Source: Candidatus Peribacteraceae bacterium (GTDB lineage Bacteria; Patescibacteriota; Gracilibacteria; Peribacterales; Peribacteraceae). From it: 64,000 nucleotides of DNA. Position numbers and translations under genes: made by a program. Shown here piece by piece: positions 54,330 to 62,986 of the stretch (its first letter is position 1; every line of letters starts with the position of its first letter). The notes beneath the pieces are model-generated. The model was given only the letters and a program-made list of their open reading frames with translations. It did no database searches and was not told the origin of the DNA. The stretch lies in assembly GCA_018061945.1 (NCBI GenBank), contig JAGOTD010000002.1:186001-250000 (forward strand), read 5' to 3'.

Positions 54330-55652
54330 TTAATTCTTACTTCTATCTTCTTGATTCTCACTTCGTAATTCGTCTGTCACAATCTTCACTTCATCCCACG
54401 GAATCTGGCCGTTTTTTGTCATCATGGTGATGTCGCCGCCCTTGCCGCTAAACAATATTATGTCACCGAATTTAGCCTGAGACAGAAGAAAGCGAATCGC
54501 TTCCAAGCGATCGGAAATACGGACGCACGCTTTGGCATTCGATGAATGATAATTTTTGGCCCCCACAATAATCGGCTGATTTTTTACGCCCGAGAGAACT
54601 TCATCGATAATTTTTTCCGGATCTTCGGTATACGGATCTTCGTTGCTGACAACCATAATATCGGCAAGCTCACTGCAGATTTTCCCCACGAGTGGGCGTT
54701 TCTCGGGCATGCGATCTCCACAGCTTCCCGTGAGAACAAGCAAGCGGCCACCAGGTGTGAGTGCCGCCCGCAGCGACGTAAGAGTTCGCTCGTAGGCGAT
54801 AGGTGTGACAGTAAAATCAACATACACAGAAAACGGCTGACCAACATCAATTTGCTGCATACGACCTGGCGCACCGGCAAACGAAGCGAGTGCCTTGATA
54901 CTCACTGCTGGATCGACGCCGACAGCCTGCGCGCAGGCAATGGCACACAGAGCGTTGTACAGATTGAAGACACCGGGAATCGGCAGAACGAGTGAATACT
55001 GCTTGCCATCAATCGTTGCAGTTGCGGTAGTGGATGACGTGCCAGCGATAATCGAAGTTAGTTGTGACGTAGGAGAAAAGATGATGGTCTTGCTGGAAGG
55101 AATATTCGCATACGGCGCAAACGTCTGATCATCCCCATTGAGCACTTTCGTCCCTCTTCCGCGCAAGCGATGGAAGAGCATTGCCTTGGCAAGGATATAT
55201 TCCGACATCGTGCCGTGATAATCCAAATGCTCCAGCGAGATGTTGGTAATAGCCGCAACCTCGGGCGTAATCCCATTGAATCGTCCTTGCATGAGGCCAT
55301 GCGACGAAACTTCCAGCACGGCAAATTCACAGTGCTCAGTAATCAAACGATTTAAAAATGATTGCATATGATCTGCCGTGAGCGATGTTTTCTGCGTCGC
55401 ATTCGGTTCGCGCTTGTTGCCGATCTGCAAAAAAGCCGTAGATGCGGCGCCCACTTTCAAACCAGCTGCTGCCAAAATATGCGTCGTCATGGCAACCGTC
55501 GATGTTTTACCGTCGGTGCCGGTAATAGCAATCACACGCAATTTCGAAGCCGGATACTTGGCCTTCAAAGCCGCAAGCGATCCCTTGGCCCGGTGATAGC
55601 CGAGTCGGATCGGATGCGTGTTGGGAATGAGTGCATTAAGAATCTTTTTCAT
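54330..55652 (-). CDS. MurE-like Mur ligase
   Basis: It resembles UDP-MurNAc-tripeptide synthetase, which adds the third peptide residue in peptidoglycan. The 440-aa protein lacks most of the usual N-terminal substrate domain. P-loop GTDGKTST (about residue 45), NISLEHLDYHGT, the carbamylated Lys context YILAKAMLF and SCGDRMPEKRPLVG are intact. Two positions differ: the VDYAHTP block reads VDFTVTP, and the amino-acid-selecting DNPR motif reads NEDPYTEDP. The C-terminal 14 residues come from repeat DNA. The added amino acid cannot be predicted. Confidence 0.82.
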   Translation of the reverse strand: MKKILNALIPNTHPIRLGYHRAKGSLAALKAKYPASKLRVIAITGTDGKTSTVAMTTHILAAAGLKVGAASTAFLQIGNKREPNATQKTSLTADHMQSFLNRLITEHCEFAVLEVSSHGLMQGRFNGITPEVAAITNISLEHLDYHGTMSEYILAKAMLFHRLRGRGTKVLNGDDQTFAPYANIPSSKTIIFSPTSQLTSIIAGTSSTTATATIDGKQYSLVLPIPGVFNLYNALCAIACAQAVGVDPAVSIKALASFAGAPGRMQQIDVGQPFSVYVDFTVTPIAYERTLTSLRAALTPGGRLLVLTGSCGDRMPEKRPLVGKICSELADIMVVSNEDPYTEDPEKIIDEVLSGVKNQPIIVGAKNYHSSNAKACVRISDRLEAIRFLLSQAKFGDIILFSGKGGDITMMTKNGQIPWDEVKIVTDELRSENQEDRSKN

Positions 55653-56050
55653 ACACTGCCCAGAATAGCACGAGTCTGGCTGATGTCCTGAGCAATTGCC
55701 GCCTTTAACTCCTCTGGACCGGGAAAATTTTGCACATCACGCAGCCTGGCGATCACTTGTACTTGGATGGACTTTGGCGCAGTGGCGACAGTCGTATCGA
55801 GCAAATGCACTTCGAACGACACGCTGTCTTGGAATACCGGCCGCGGTCCGTAGTGTGTGGCCGATTGCAACCATGTTTTGCCGCTATCGAGTGACACAAG
55901 ACAGGCATACACACCGTGTTGCAGAGAGCTTGGAACAGTGTGCAAATCCAGATTGATGGTCGGCACATTCAGCTTTTTCCCGCGACCAGCACCTGCAACA
56001 GGCGAGGAGGTAAAACGAATCGGAGGAGAGTAGGGGATTGGAAGTTCCAT
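55649..56050 (-). CDS. Stand-alone riboflavin kinase domain
   Basis: It phosphorylates riboflavin to FMN. The 133-aa protein equals the C-terminal half of RibF: AGAGRGKKLNVPTINLDL (the GxxxGxxLGxPTxN block), GVYACLV, HYGPRPVF, FEVHLLD and the final AAIAQDISQTRAIL. The FAD-synthetase half is missing, so FAD formation must rely on another gene. Its end overlaps the murE-like start by 4 bp, indicating an operon. Confidence 0.85.
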   Translation of the reverse strand: MELPIPYSPPIRFTSSPVAGAGRGKKLNVPTINLDLHTVPSSLQHGVYACLVSLDSGKTWLQSATHYGPRPVFQDSVSFEVHLLDTTVATAPKSIQVQVIARLRDVQNFPGPEELKAAIAQDISQTRAILGSV

Positions 56051-56051
56051 A

Positions 56052-56531
56052 TTATTTTTTCAGATGAAAATACCCTAAGGCGACGGATGTTTTTGGCAGA
56101 ATGCGCAGACAGACTTTCCCCAAATACTCGCCCGGCTTTACTTCCACAATTTCATCCACAACACCGCGTACCCACCAAGGATTGTCGCGCGACGAATAAT
56201 CGATGCGCAACACTTCTTTGGTCGGATCCACAACGCTTTTGGTCACGTAAGTTTTAAACGGATATTTCTGCATGGAGCCCGATGCATCGGAGAACTCATT
56301 GATACCGGTTTCGGTAATGCCCGAAAAACTCTTGCCTTTCCACGACAATTTCCAGCCATCGACTGTACCAGCGTAAAAGCCGTCGGGTAGTGGTGATGGC
56401 ACCGTCGCCATCAGAAAACTGCGCTGCAAATCACTATTTTGTATTTTCCAATGACGGACAAAAATAAACAGCGCCAACGAAAAGACCGTAATGACGACAA
56501 GAGACAAAAGAATAAGTAAAGCTGTTTTCAT
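56052..56531 (-). CDS. Membrane-anchored hypothetical protein
   Basis: The 159-aa protein has an N-terminal helix (LLILLSLVVITVFSLALFIF) and an extracytoplasmic domain with GFYAGTVDGWKLSWKGKSF, YPFKTYVTKSVVDPTK and a C-terminal GKVCLRILPKTSVALGYFHL. Similar proteins appear in other Patescibacteria but I know no function. It lies one base upstream of the riboflavin kinase gene, so the three genes 56531-54330 probably form one operon. Confidence 0.6.
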   Translation of the reverse strand: MKTALLILLSLVVITVFSLALFIFVRHWKIQNSDLQRSFLMATVPSPLPDGFYAGTVDGWKLSWKGKSFSGITETGINEFSDASGSMQKYPFKTYVTKSVVDPTKEVLRIDYSSRDNPWWVRGVVDEIVEVKPGEYLGKVCLRILPKTSVALGYFHLKK

Positions 56532-56645
56532 CGCAAAAAAGGCGTAAAGGACACCGACAGAGTACCATAGAGGAAGACAAACTGCATTCAGCCGAAACAG
56601 CAGCTGCTATTTATCCATCAGCAGAAGTATGCAAAAATCCTGTCC

Positions 56646-57677
56646 ATGCATATTCTGATAACGGGTGGAGCGGGCTTTTTTGGGGATATCTTGAAAAAGG
56701 CGCTGATCGAAAACGGTCATACGTGCGTGAGCATTGATCTGCAGCCCGATTCCTACACACATCCGAAGCTGCAAACAATGCAGGCAGATATCCGTGATAC
56801 TGCACTAATGGATAAAGTATTTTCCGCTCATTCATTCGACGCCGTATTTCATTGTGCGGCGATTTTGGCGCATGTGGGCGCCAAAAAGGATTTTCTCTGG
56901 AGCTGCAATGTGGACGGCACGCAGGTAATTGCCGACTGCTGCGCTCGATACAGTTGCAAAATTATCTTCCTGTCGACAAATTGCCTGTGGGCGACAGCGT
57001 TCAATCGACCAGTCACCGAAGACGATATTCCAGCCCCTGTCGAGCTCTACGGCAAATCCAAATTGGCCTCCGAGAATATTCTCTTGTCCTATGCGGATCG
57101 TATCCCTGTCATTATTTTTCGCTGCCCGACGATTGTCGATGAAGGGCGATTGGGGCTTTTGAGCATTCTATTTGAGTTCATTCACGAAGGCCGGAAAGTA
57201 TGGCTGATAGGTGGTGGCAAAAACAGGTATCAATTTATCTACGCGCAGGATTTGGCAGCCGCCTGTCTGCGCGCGCTGAATTATAATCAGTCTGATATTT
57301 TCAATATCGGCTCCGACAATGTGCGCTCGTTTCAGGAAATTTATAGCTCTGTGATTGCAAAGGCCGGTACCGCTGCCAAAACCGTCGCCGTCCCCAAGGC
57401 GCCTACACTTCTGGCAATGCGCATTGCCCATACGCTAAAACTGTCTCCGCTTGGTCCATACCAATATAAGATGATAGCAAGCGACTTTGTTTTCCATACC
57501 GGCAAAATCAAGCAAAAATTAGGCTGGATGCCCACTCTTACCAACGAACAAATGCTCTGGAAAGCCTACCAGTACTACAACACACATCGTGAAACTCTCG
57601 GCAAGCGAACGAATGTGTCTGCTCATAAGCAGCCGGCAAAGATGGGGATTATCCGCATTCTAAAATGGCTTTCATAA
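56646..57677 (+). CDS. NAD-dependent epimerase/dehydratase (extended SDR)
   Basis: The 343-aa protein has a Rossmann GGAGFFGDIL motif at residue 7, the Asp of the NAD site in SIDLQPD, catalytic Ser region FLSTNCLW and the YGKSK catalytic pair near residue 140. It likely works on nucleotide sugars for surface glycans, together with the following GT-C transferase and the glycosyltransferase at the right edge. The exact substrate is unknown. Confidence 0.88.
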   Translation: MHILITGGAGFFGDILKKALIENGHTCVSIDLQPDSYTHPKLQTMQADIRDTALMDKVFSAHSFDAVFHCAAILAHVGAKKDFLWSCNVDGTQVIADCCARYSCKIIFLSTNCLWATAFNRPVTEDDIPAPVELYGKSKLASENILLSYADRIPVIIFRCPTIVDEGRLGLLSILFEFIHEGRKVWLIGGGKNRYQFIYAQDLAAACLRALNYNQSDIFNIGSDNVRSFQEIYSSVIAKAGTAAKTVAVPKAPTLLAMRIAHTLKLSPLGPYQYKMIASDFVFHTGKIKQKLGWMPTLTNEQMLWKAYQYYNTHRETLGKRTNVSAHKQPAKMGIIRILKWLS

Positions 57678-57682
57678 ATCTC

Positions 57683-59026
57683 ATGTCGAAAAAACATGCG
57701 TCTTCCCAGGCAGCGGTAGAATCCGAATGGATCCCAATTGAAAAAATCCTGTGCCTGTGTTTTGTCCTCGCAAAGTGTCTGCTGCTCTGGAAAATGTGGA
57801 ATCAAGCGGTTGGCTTCGACTGGAAACCGCACATCGATATGATTTCGACCATTCGATTCACGACGTTCAACACAGATATTTTCGCGACGTTTTACAGTTA
57901 TCATCCGCCGTTTGCGTTTTTTATCGCGCGGCTGTTTTTTCTGATGGGCACACCGATTATTGGTAGCGTCCAACTGACATCTGCACTAGCCATCTTCATC
58001 AGCTTCTTTTTTCTCCGCGCAACACTTCGACTGCTCAAGCTTCTCACCAAGCCCGAAGGAATTGCTTTTCTTTACATTGTCTACGCGCTTCCCCTTAACA
58101 TTTTTCTGTCGTACAGCGTGAATATGGATAGCGTTATTTTCGCTTGTACTAGCGGTGTTCTGTATTACTCAATACAGATGCTGATGCTCAAGAAAAACGC
58201 ATCGTTTGCACATCAGCTGCTTACCATCGTTCTCACTGCCGTATTTGTCGCCGCCGGACTCCTCACCAAATTTACCGGCATTTTGCTTCTACCCATTCCA
58301 CTCTTCGTATTTTTCTTCCTCTCAAAACGTATTCCTTATAGCCAATTATGGCTGCCCATTTGCAGTATCGTCATAGCATTAATATTTGTCTTTCCGTACT
58401 ACTCGCTGCGGTATTACAAAACTCAAGGCGTGTGGCTGCCAAGCAATACTAATCATTTTGATGCGATTTCCCAAAAGCAAGCGCGCGCGCAGCGAGACAG
58501 TGATCGGATTGTATTTGTTACAAATCTCTTTGGGCCTACTACTGTTCATAAGAAAGGAATACAATTTCGTGACCTGACTACTGCGCGTCTTGCCGATACT
58601 TGGAAAGATGTCTGGATCATGGATCAGTGGCTAATTGATGGCAGTAAAATCATCGTTCCGCTACGCGCTCGAATAATCGGTACTGTATACCTCACTCTTA
58701 TGCCTTTCCTTTTACTGGGTGGATTTGCGATGCATTTGTGGCAATTGCGTAAGAAGAACAAGAATGATGTATGGCAACGCTTCGGTTTGCTTTTGCTATC
58801 GTATTCCGCACTGCTCATTCTTGCACTTATTTTCTACATCTACAAAAATCCATGGGCTGGTTCGCTGGCGAACAAAGCCATTTACATCGCGCCGGCAACT
58901 CTTGGCATTGGCTACTTACTTGCTGAGTACACACGCACAAAAAAATCAACACATATGTCCCAAATACTTCTCTTTGGCTTACTCGTGTGCATGATGATCA
59001 TGAGTCATTTGATTCCGGTGTATTAA
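57683..59026 (+). CDS. GT-C family membrane glycosyltransferase (PMT/GT39-like)
   Basis: The 447-aa protein has about eleven membrane helices. An acidic pair in the first extracytoplasmic loop (FDWKPHID) matches the catalytic D-x-D-like region of dolichyl-phosphate-mannose-type transferases, followed by FYSYHPPFAFFIARLFF. It may transfer a lipid-linked sugar to surface proteins. An earlier ATG at 57665 would overlap the epimerase by 13 bp and is also possible. Confidence 0.75.
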   Translation: MSKKHASSQAAVESEWIPIEKILCLCFVLAKCLLLWKMWNQAVGFDWKPHIDMISTIRFTTFNTDIFATFYSYHPPFAFFIARLFFLMGTPIIGSVQLTSALAIFISFFFLRATLRLLKLLTKPEGIAFLYIVYALPLNIFLSYSVNMDSVIFACTSGVLYYSIQMLMLKKNASFAHQLLTIVLTAVFVAAGLLTKFTGILLLPIPLFVFFFLSKRIPYSQLWLPICSIVIALIFVFPYYSLRYYKTQGVWLPSNTNHFDAISQKQARAQRDSDRIVFVTNLFGPTTVHKKGIQFRDLTTARLADTWKDVWIMDQWLIDGSKIIVPLRARIIGTVYLTLMPFLLLGGFAMHLWQLRKKNKNDVWQRFGLLLLSYSALLILALIFYIYKNPWAGSLANKAIYIAPATLGIGYLLAEYTRTKKSTHMSQILLFGLLVCMMIMSHLIPVY

Positions 59027-59038
59027 GTAAAACAGTAA

Positions 59039-59186
59039 TTATTGATCGGTAAGATAATGAGTGATTTGCTTTTTTAAGTATCGCCATCCAGATCCACTCT
59101 TTAAAAATTTCTCTCGACCAAGTGCATCGAGCTTATGAACATAGACTTCGCAATAGATCATTTTCTAGAAGATAGACGAAATACAT
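59039..59186 (-). pseudogene. GIY-YIG endonuclease remnant with internal deletion
   Basis: Hand translation gives MYFVYLLENDLL at the start (GIY-YIG N-terminus) and, in another frame, VYVHKLDALGREKFLKSGSG, then WRYLKKQI, matching the family C-terminus (A-x-x-REK-x-LKSG-x-G-x-R-Y-L). The middle roughly 40 residues, including the catalytic Arg and Glu, are missing. It is a dead copy. Confidence 0.7.
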
Positions 59187-59238
59187 ATCTTTATTCTAGC
59201 AAGATCAGAAAAACGAACGAATCGATTGAAGACACAAG

Positions 59239-59268
59239 CCACGTGGCCGCTTTAGCGGCTTTACGTGG
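59239..59268 (-). repeat. tRNA-trailer palindrome (copy 3, covarying stem)
   Basis: Minus strand CCACGT-AAA-GCCGC-TAAA-GCGGC-C-ACGTGG, beginning in the CCA of tRNA-Ser(UGA). The inner stem sequence differs from the other copies but is fully re-paired. It lacks the trailing AGCCA. Confidence 0.85.
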
Positions 59269-59355
59269 CGGAGAGGGAGGGATTCGAACCCTCGAACCCC
59301 TTACAGGGTTAACAGTTTTCAAGACTGTCGCCATCGACCACTCGGCCACCTCTCC
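59266..59355 (-). tRNA. tRNA-Ser (UGA)
   Basis: Acceptor GGAGAGG/CCTCTCC, discriminator G73, anticodon loop CTTGAAA with anticodon TGA, long variable arm, T-loop TTCGAAT, encoded CCA. Confidence 0.95.
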
Positions 59356-59403
59356 AGCGAGGCTAGGATACGACATTTTTGCTTTCGATGCACGTGTAAG
59401 TTT

Positions 59404-59526
59404 TTATATAACCGACGGAATGATATTTGCGCATGCAATCAGTTATTCCTGTATGACCACACGAGCAATCGAGCGAGCCTCTGCTTCGGTAGCGGTCGTG
59501 CTATAAATGAGAACAAAATCAGTCAT
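59404..59526 (-). pseudogene. CutA-like remnant with in-frame stops
   Basis: Hand translation: MTDFVLIYSTTATEAEARSI, then ARVVIQE, stop, then LIACANIIPSVI and another stop. This matches the CutA N-terminus (F-x-x-VYST, E-x-EA-x-x-IA, L-AACVNIIP). Two TAA codons interrupt the frame and the remaining half is lost. It is divergent from the P-type ATPase. Confidence 0.7.
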
Positions 59527-59558
59527 AATCCTGAAAATTCTACGCTATACTCGCGGCC

Positions 59559-62033
59559 ATGAATACTTCCGTTTCCCACCCATCAAAAATGCAAGTTACA
59601 GGATTAGACGCCGCAACAGTCGCACAAAAGCGCCTTGAATTCGGCTTCAACGAACTGCCACACAAACGCTCCTCGGCGTTCTTGCAGTTTCTCTCTCAAT
59701 TTAACAATATCCTCATTTACATCCTACTCGGTGCAGTTGCAATTTCCATTGTCGTACCCCTCATTGCCGAAGGTCATGTGAATCAAAGTGAACTGACGAA
59801 TGCGATAGTGATTCTGGCAATCGTGATCCTCAACGCCTGTCTCGGCTTCTTTCAGGAACGTCGAGCCGAACATTCCATTGCTCTTCTACAAAAACTTACA
59901 GCTCCGCAAGCAAAAGTCCGCCGTGATGGCAAGACACAAATGATTCCATCACGCGAACTACTCCCTGGTGATCTGCTCATTATAGAAGCAGGGGACAAAA
60001 TCGGAGCCGATGGCGATATCGTTAGCATGTCTTCTTTTGCGGTGGATGAGTCGAGTTTGACAGGCGAATCAATGCCCAGCCAAAAGGACTTAAAAGGGAA
60101 AGAGGATTCGCAAAAGCAGATCTTTGCGGCAACCACTGTCGTACGCGGATCGGCAGAAGCGGTGGTTCGTTCGATCGGTTTGCACACAGAAATCGGCAAA
60201 CTCACAAAGCTCGTAATGGATACGAAGCCACCTAAAACTCCACTGCAGGTAAAGCTTTCGAACTTAAGCGGCAAGATCGGGCTCATCGTATTGGTCATTT
60301 GTATCCTGCTGATTGGTGTTGGGTATGTTCGCGGCATTTCGCTCATCAATCTTCTCTTTACGGCGATCAGCTTGGCGGTTGCCGCTGTGCCAGAAGGATT
60401 GCCGGCGATTGTGACCATCTGTCTCGCGCTCGGTGTACAACGCATGCTGAGTAAACACGCACTGGTACGCAGACTCGACGCCATCGAAACACTCGGCAAC
60501 GTGACGATGATCTGCGCCGACAAAACCGGCACCATGACCGAAAACCACATGCGCGTGACAGATTTGTGGACAGTAGAGGAGCACGATAACGATATGCTGC
60601 TCACCATTGCCGCAGCGTGCAACAGAGCCGAACTTCCGGATATCGGCGACCCGACAGAAATCGCGCTTTTGGTTGCAGCAGAAGAGAAACAAGTCCCGCG
60701 TCTGCCTATTCACTTTGAAGATGTGCCGTTTACGTCGGAAGAAAAATATATGGCAACCAGCCACGCAAAAGACGAAGGAACAATCAAGTTTTACAAAGGT
60801 GCGCCAGAAGTGATTATGGGCATGACCAGCCACAAGGACATGGTAAAAATCAATAAAATTCACGAAGATTATGCCCTGCAGGGCAAGCGCGTTTTGGCGT
60901 GCGCTGTCCAGTATCCGGGCACCGACACACTCTCGTTTGTCGGACTCATCGCAATGATGGATCCTCCGCGAAAGGGCGTAAAAGAAGCAATTGCAACGGC
61001 CAAGCGCGCCGGCATTCGTACCGTAATGATCACCGGTGATAACAAGCTAACTGCCTTGAGCATTGCAAACATGATCGGCATCGAAACAAGTGGCGCGATA
61101 GAAGGAAAAGAAATGCTAAGCATGAGTAAGGATGAACTGCGTAAAAAGCTGAAAACCGTGTCTGTTTTTGCCCGTGTGTTACCCACACAGAAAGTCGATA
61201 TTCTCGAAGCCCTACAAGCAGACGGTCACATTGTGGCCATGAGCGGCGATGGCGTAAACGATGCACCGGCACTCAAGCGCGCACACGTCGGTATTGCCAT
61301 GGGCAAGCGCGGAACCGATATCGCCAGAGAGTCGGCAGCAATGGTCTTAACCGACGATAATTTTGCGACAATCGTCGATGCAGTTGCCGAAGGTCGTAAG
61401 ATTTACGATAACATTCGCAAGTTCATTACGTTTCTTCTGCGTACCAACATCGGCGAAGTATTCATCATCAGCTTTGCCCTTGTGTTCGGTCTCCCTCTGC
61501 CCCTACTTCCGCTGCATATTCTTTGGATCAACTTAGTCACAGACAGCTTACCAGCACTCGCACTCGCCGCAGAGAAGGGTGGCAAGAATGTCATGAACAG
61601 ACCGCCACGCCCGGTTGGAGAGCACATTCTGCACAACGAATTTTCTCTCACTGTTGTTGCGGGACTTCTGAATGCCGGCATGGTACTTATCTTGTTTGAA
61701 TACCTGCTGGAAAACGAATACGGTTTGCCACTTGCTCAGACCGCTGCCATGACATCAACTATTCTGTTACAGATATTCTTTGCCTTCTCGACACGCGTTC
61801 GCCATACCGTCTTCGAACGATCACCCTTTGGCAATCCATGGCTCGTCGCAGCTGCTGTCGCAACGGTTCTCTTACAAGTTCTTCTCCTTGCCACTCCTCT
61901 AAGCAAATTCTTCTTCGTCGTCCCCCTGTCTATTAGTATGTGGGGAGTAGTAACTGCCAGCGCATTTGCCGCATTCACCTTATTTGAAATCGCCAAGTGG
62001 GTGAGGAATAAGACGTCGAAAGTTAAAGAGTGA
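59559..62033 (+). CDS. P-type cation ATPase, Ca2+-pump (P2) type
   Basis: The 824-aa pump has the N-terminal cation-ATPase domain, actuator TGES (LTGESMPS), ten membrane helices, phosphorylation site CADKTGTMTEN near residue 322, and hinge MITGDN and SGDGVNDAPAL. Helix 4 reads AAVPEGLPA and helix 6 NLVTDSLPA, both like SERCA/PMCA calcium sites (SERCA: VAAIPEGLPA and NLVTDGLPA), so calcium export is likely. TATACT lies seven bases before the ATG (leaderless). Confidence 0.93.
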   Translation: MNTSVSHPSKMQVTGLDAATVAQKRLEFGFNELPHKRSSAFLQFLSQFNNILIYILLGAVAISIVVPLIAEGHVNQSELTNAIVILAIVILNACLGFFQERRAEHSIALLQKLTAPQAKVRRDGKTQMIPSRELLPGDLLIIEAGDKIGADGDIVSMSSFAVDESSLTGESMPSQKDLKGKEDSQKQIFAATTVVRGSAEAVVRSIGLHTEIGKLTKLVMDTKPPKTPLQVKLSNLSGKIGLIVLVICILLIGVGYVRGISLINLLFTAISLAVAAVPEGLPAIVTICLALGVQRMLSKHALVRRLDAIETLGNVTMICADKTGTMTENHMRVTDLWTVEEHDNDMLLTIAAACNRAELPDIGDPTEIALLVAAEEKQVPRLPIHFEDVPFTSEEKYMATSHAKDEGTIKFYKGAPEVIMGMTSHKDMVKINKIHEDYALQGKRVLACAVQYPGTDTLSFVGLIAMMDPPRKGVKEAIATAKRAGIRTVMITGDNKLTALSIANMIGIETSGAIEGKEMLSMSKDELRKKLKTVSVFARVLPTQKVDILEALQADGHIVAMSGDGVNDAPALKRAHVGIAMGKRGTDIARESAAMVLTDDNFATIVDAVAEGRKIYDNIRKFITFLLRTNIGEVFIISFALVFGLPLPLLPLHILWINLVTDSLPALALAAEKGGKNVMNRPPRPVGEHILHNEFSLTVVAGLLNAGMVLILFEYLLENEYGLPLAQTAAMTSTILLQIFFAFSTRVRHTVFERSPFGNPWLVAAAVATVLLQVLLLATPLSKFFFVVPLSISMWGVVTASAFAAFTLFEIAKWVRNKTSKVKE

Positions 62034-62103
62034 TAGCAGAGTCATTCATTTTATCGCTCTCCTATCACTGCACTTTTCCAGTATGAAAAATCTAAAACCT
62101 GCG

Positions 62104-62109
62104 TATAAT
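62104..62109 (+). promoter_or_regulatory. -10 box of tRNA-Ser (GCU)
   Basis: TATAAT ten bases before the tRNA 5' end; transcription would start almost at the mature end. Confidence 0.55.
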
Positions 62110-62119
62110 CGCCCTACAC

Positions 62120-62210
62120 GGAGAGGTGGCTGAGCTGGTCGAAAGCACCACACTGCTAACGTGGCAGGCTGTTAAAGGCCTCGAGGGTTCGAATCCCTCC
62201 CTCTCCGCCA
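62120..62210 (+). tRNA. tRNA-Ser (GCU)
   Basis: Acceptor GGAGAGG/CCTCTCC, G73, anticodon loop CTGCTAA with anticodon GCT, long variable arm, T-loop TTCGAAT and CCA at 62208-62210. Confidence 0.94.
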
Positions 62211-62244
62211 CGTAAAGCGCCTTCGGCGCCACGTGGCACAGCCA
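62208..62244 (+). repeat. tRNA-trailer palindrome (copy 4)
   Basis: CCACGT-AAA-GCGCC-TTC-GGCGC-C-ACGTGG, then CACAGCCA. A lone half-site (TTTACGTGGC) occurs about 35 bp downstream. Confidence 0.85.
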
Positions 62245-62370
62245 AAAGTATCAGGCAATTATAACATCACGCAGGCTTTACGTGGCTTGTATCTCCATTC
62301 GACTCACTATCGCTTGCTCATAGTCTGAATTATCTTTGATGATTATCATCATTTGCTATAGGCTTTAGTA

Positions 62371-62946
62371 ATGCTTGGTCATAGTTGTTCTGCGTCCTTC
62401 AATTCATTGCGTATACATTCTTGGTCGAGGCTGCGAAGGCTTGTCGCCATTCTGTCATTATCATTTATTACGAGCTTTATTGGAATATCGGCTCTTTTTT
62501 TTGTGCTTAGGCTTATTCTCAATAGTCTGCTCGGTCATAATTATCGGCCAATTGCATATCTCTATCGTATGTTCATGTATCCGGACCAACATCCTTTACA
62601 GTACATTGCTATTATTTCATTCATATTTGCTCTTTTGAATGCAGTATGGATAGTTGCCGTACGAAAAAAATTTTCTCAAAAGATGAAGTGGCTGCAAATT
62701 ACTTTCATTGCATTCCTCTCTGCACTTATCAGCTGTGTTCTTTGCGGAATGCTTTGGATTTATCATGATATGCAAGCTGGATACTTTCCATCACACGACG
62801 CGATGATTGCATATTTGAAATGGGGAGCTGTTCAAGGTTTCTTTCTAGGACCCTTAATAGTTGCCTTCTCTATTCCGATGAACCTTCTTTCATTTCTTAT
62901 TATCTATAAGATTGCTAGCTTTACTCAACGCATATTTTCGACGTAA
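62371..62946 (+). CDS. Four-helix membrane protein of unknown function
   Basis: The 191-aa protein is not recognised. About four membrane helices are clear (residues about 25-50, 75-95, 108-130, 150-180) with a loop containing YRMFMYPDQHPLQYIA. The C-terminus is a helix-rich end (PMNLLSFLIIYKIASFTQRI). No signal or soluble domain is present. The gene stands alone between tRNA-Ser and the L,D-transpeptidase-like gene. Confidence 0.6.
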   Translation: MLGHSCSASFNSLRIHSWSRLRRLVAILSLSFITSFIGISALFFVLRLILNSLLGHNYRPIAYLYRMFMYPDQHPLQYIAIISFIFALLNAVWIVAVRKKFSQKMKWLQITFIAFLSALISCVLCGMLWIYHDMQAGYFPSHDAMIAYLKWGAVQGFFLGPLIVAFSIPMNLLSFLIIYKIASFTQRIFST

Positions 62947-62986
62947 AAACTCCTCTCCTCCTCGCATCTTCTCATCCTCTCATCCT
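62947..62986. repeat. CTCATCCT-type microrepeat
   Basis: CTCCTCTCCTCCTCGCATCT and CTCATCCTCTCATCCTC, tandem pyrimidine units between convergent genes. Confidence 0.5.

Noticed and set aside
20091-62946. UGA recoding or readthrough in hypothetical genes
   Set aside because: UGA ends several well-supported genes and no conserved protein contains an in-frame UGA; the two in-frame stops in the CutA relic are UAA and are best seen as decay.
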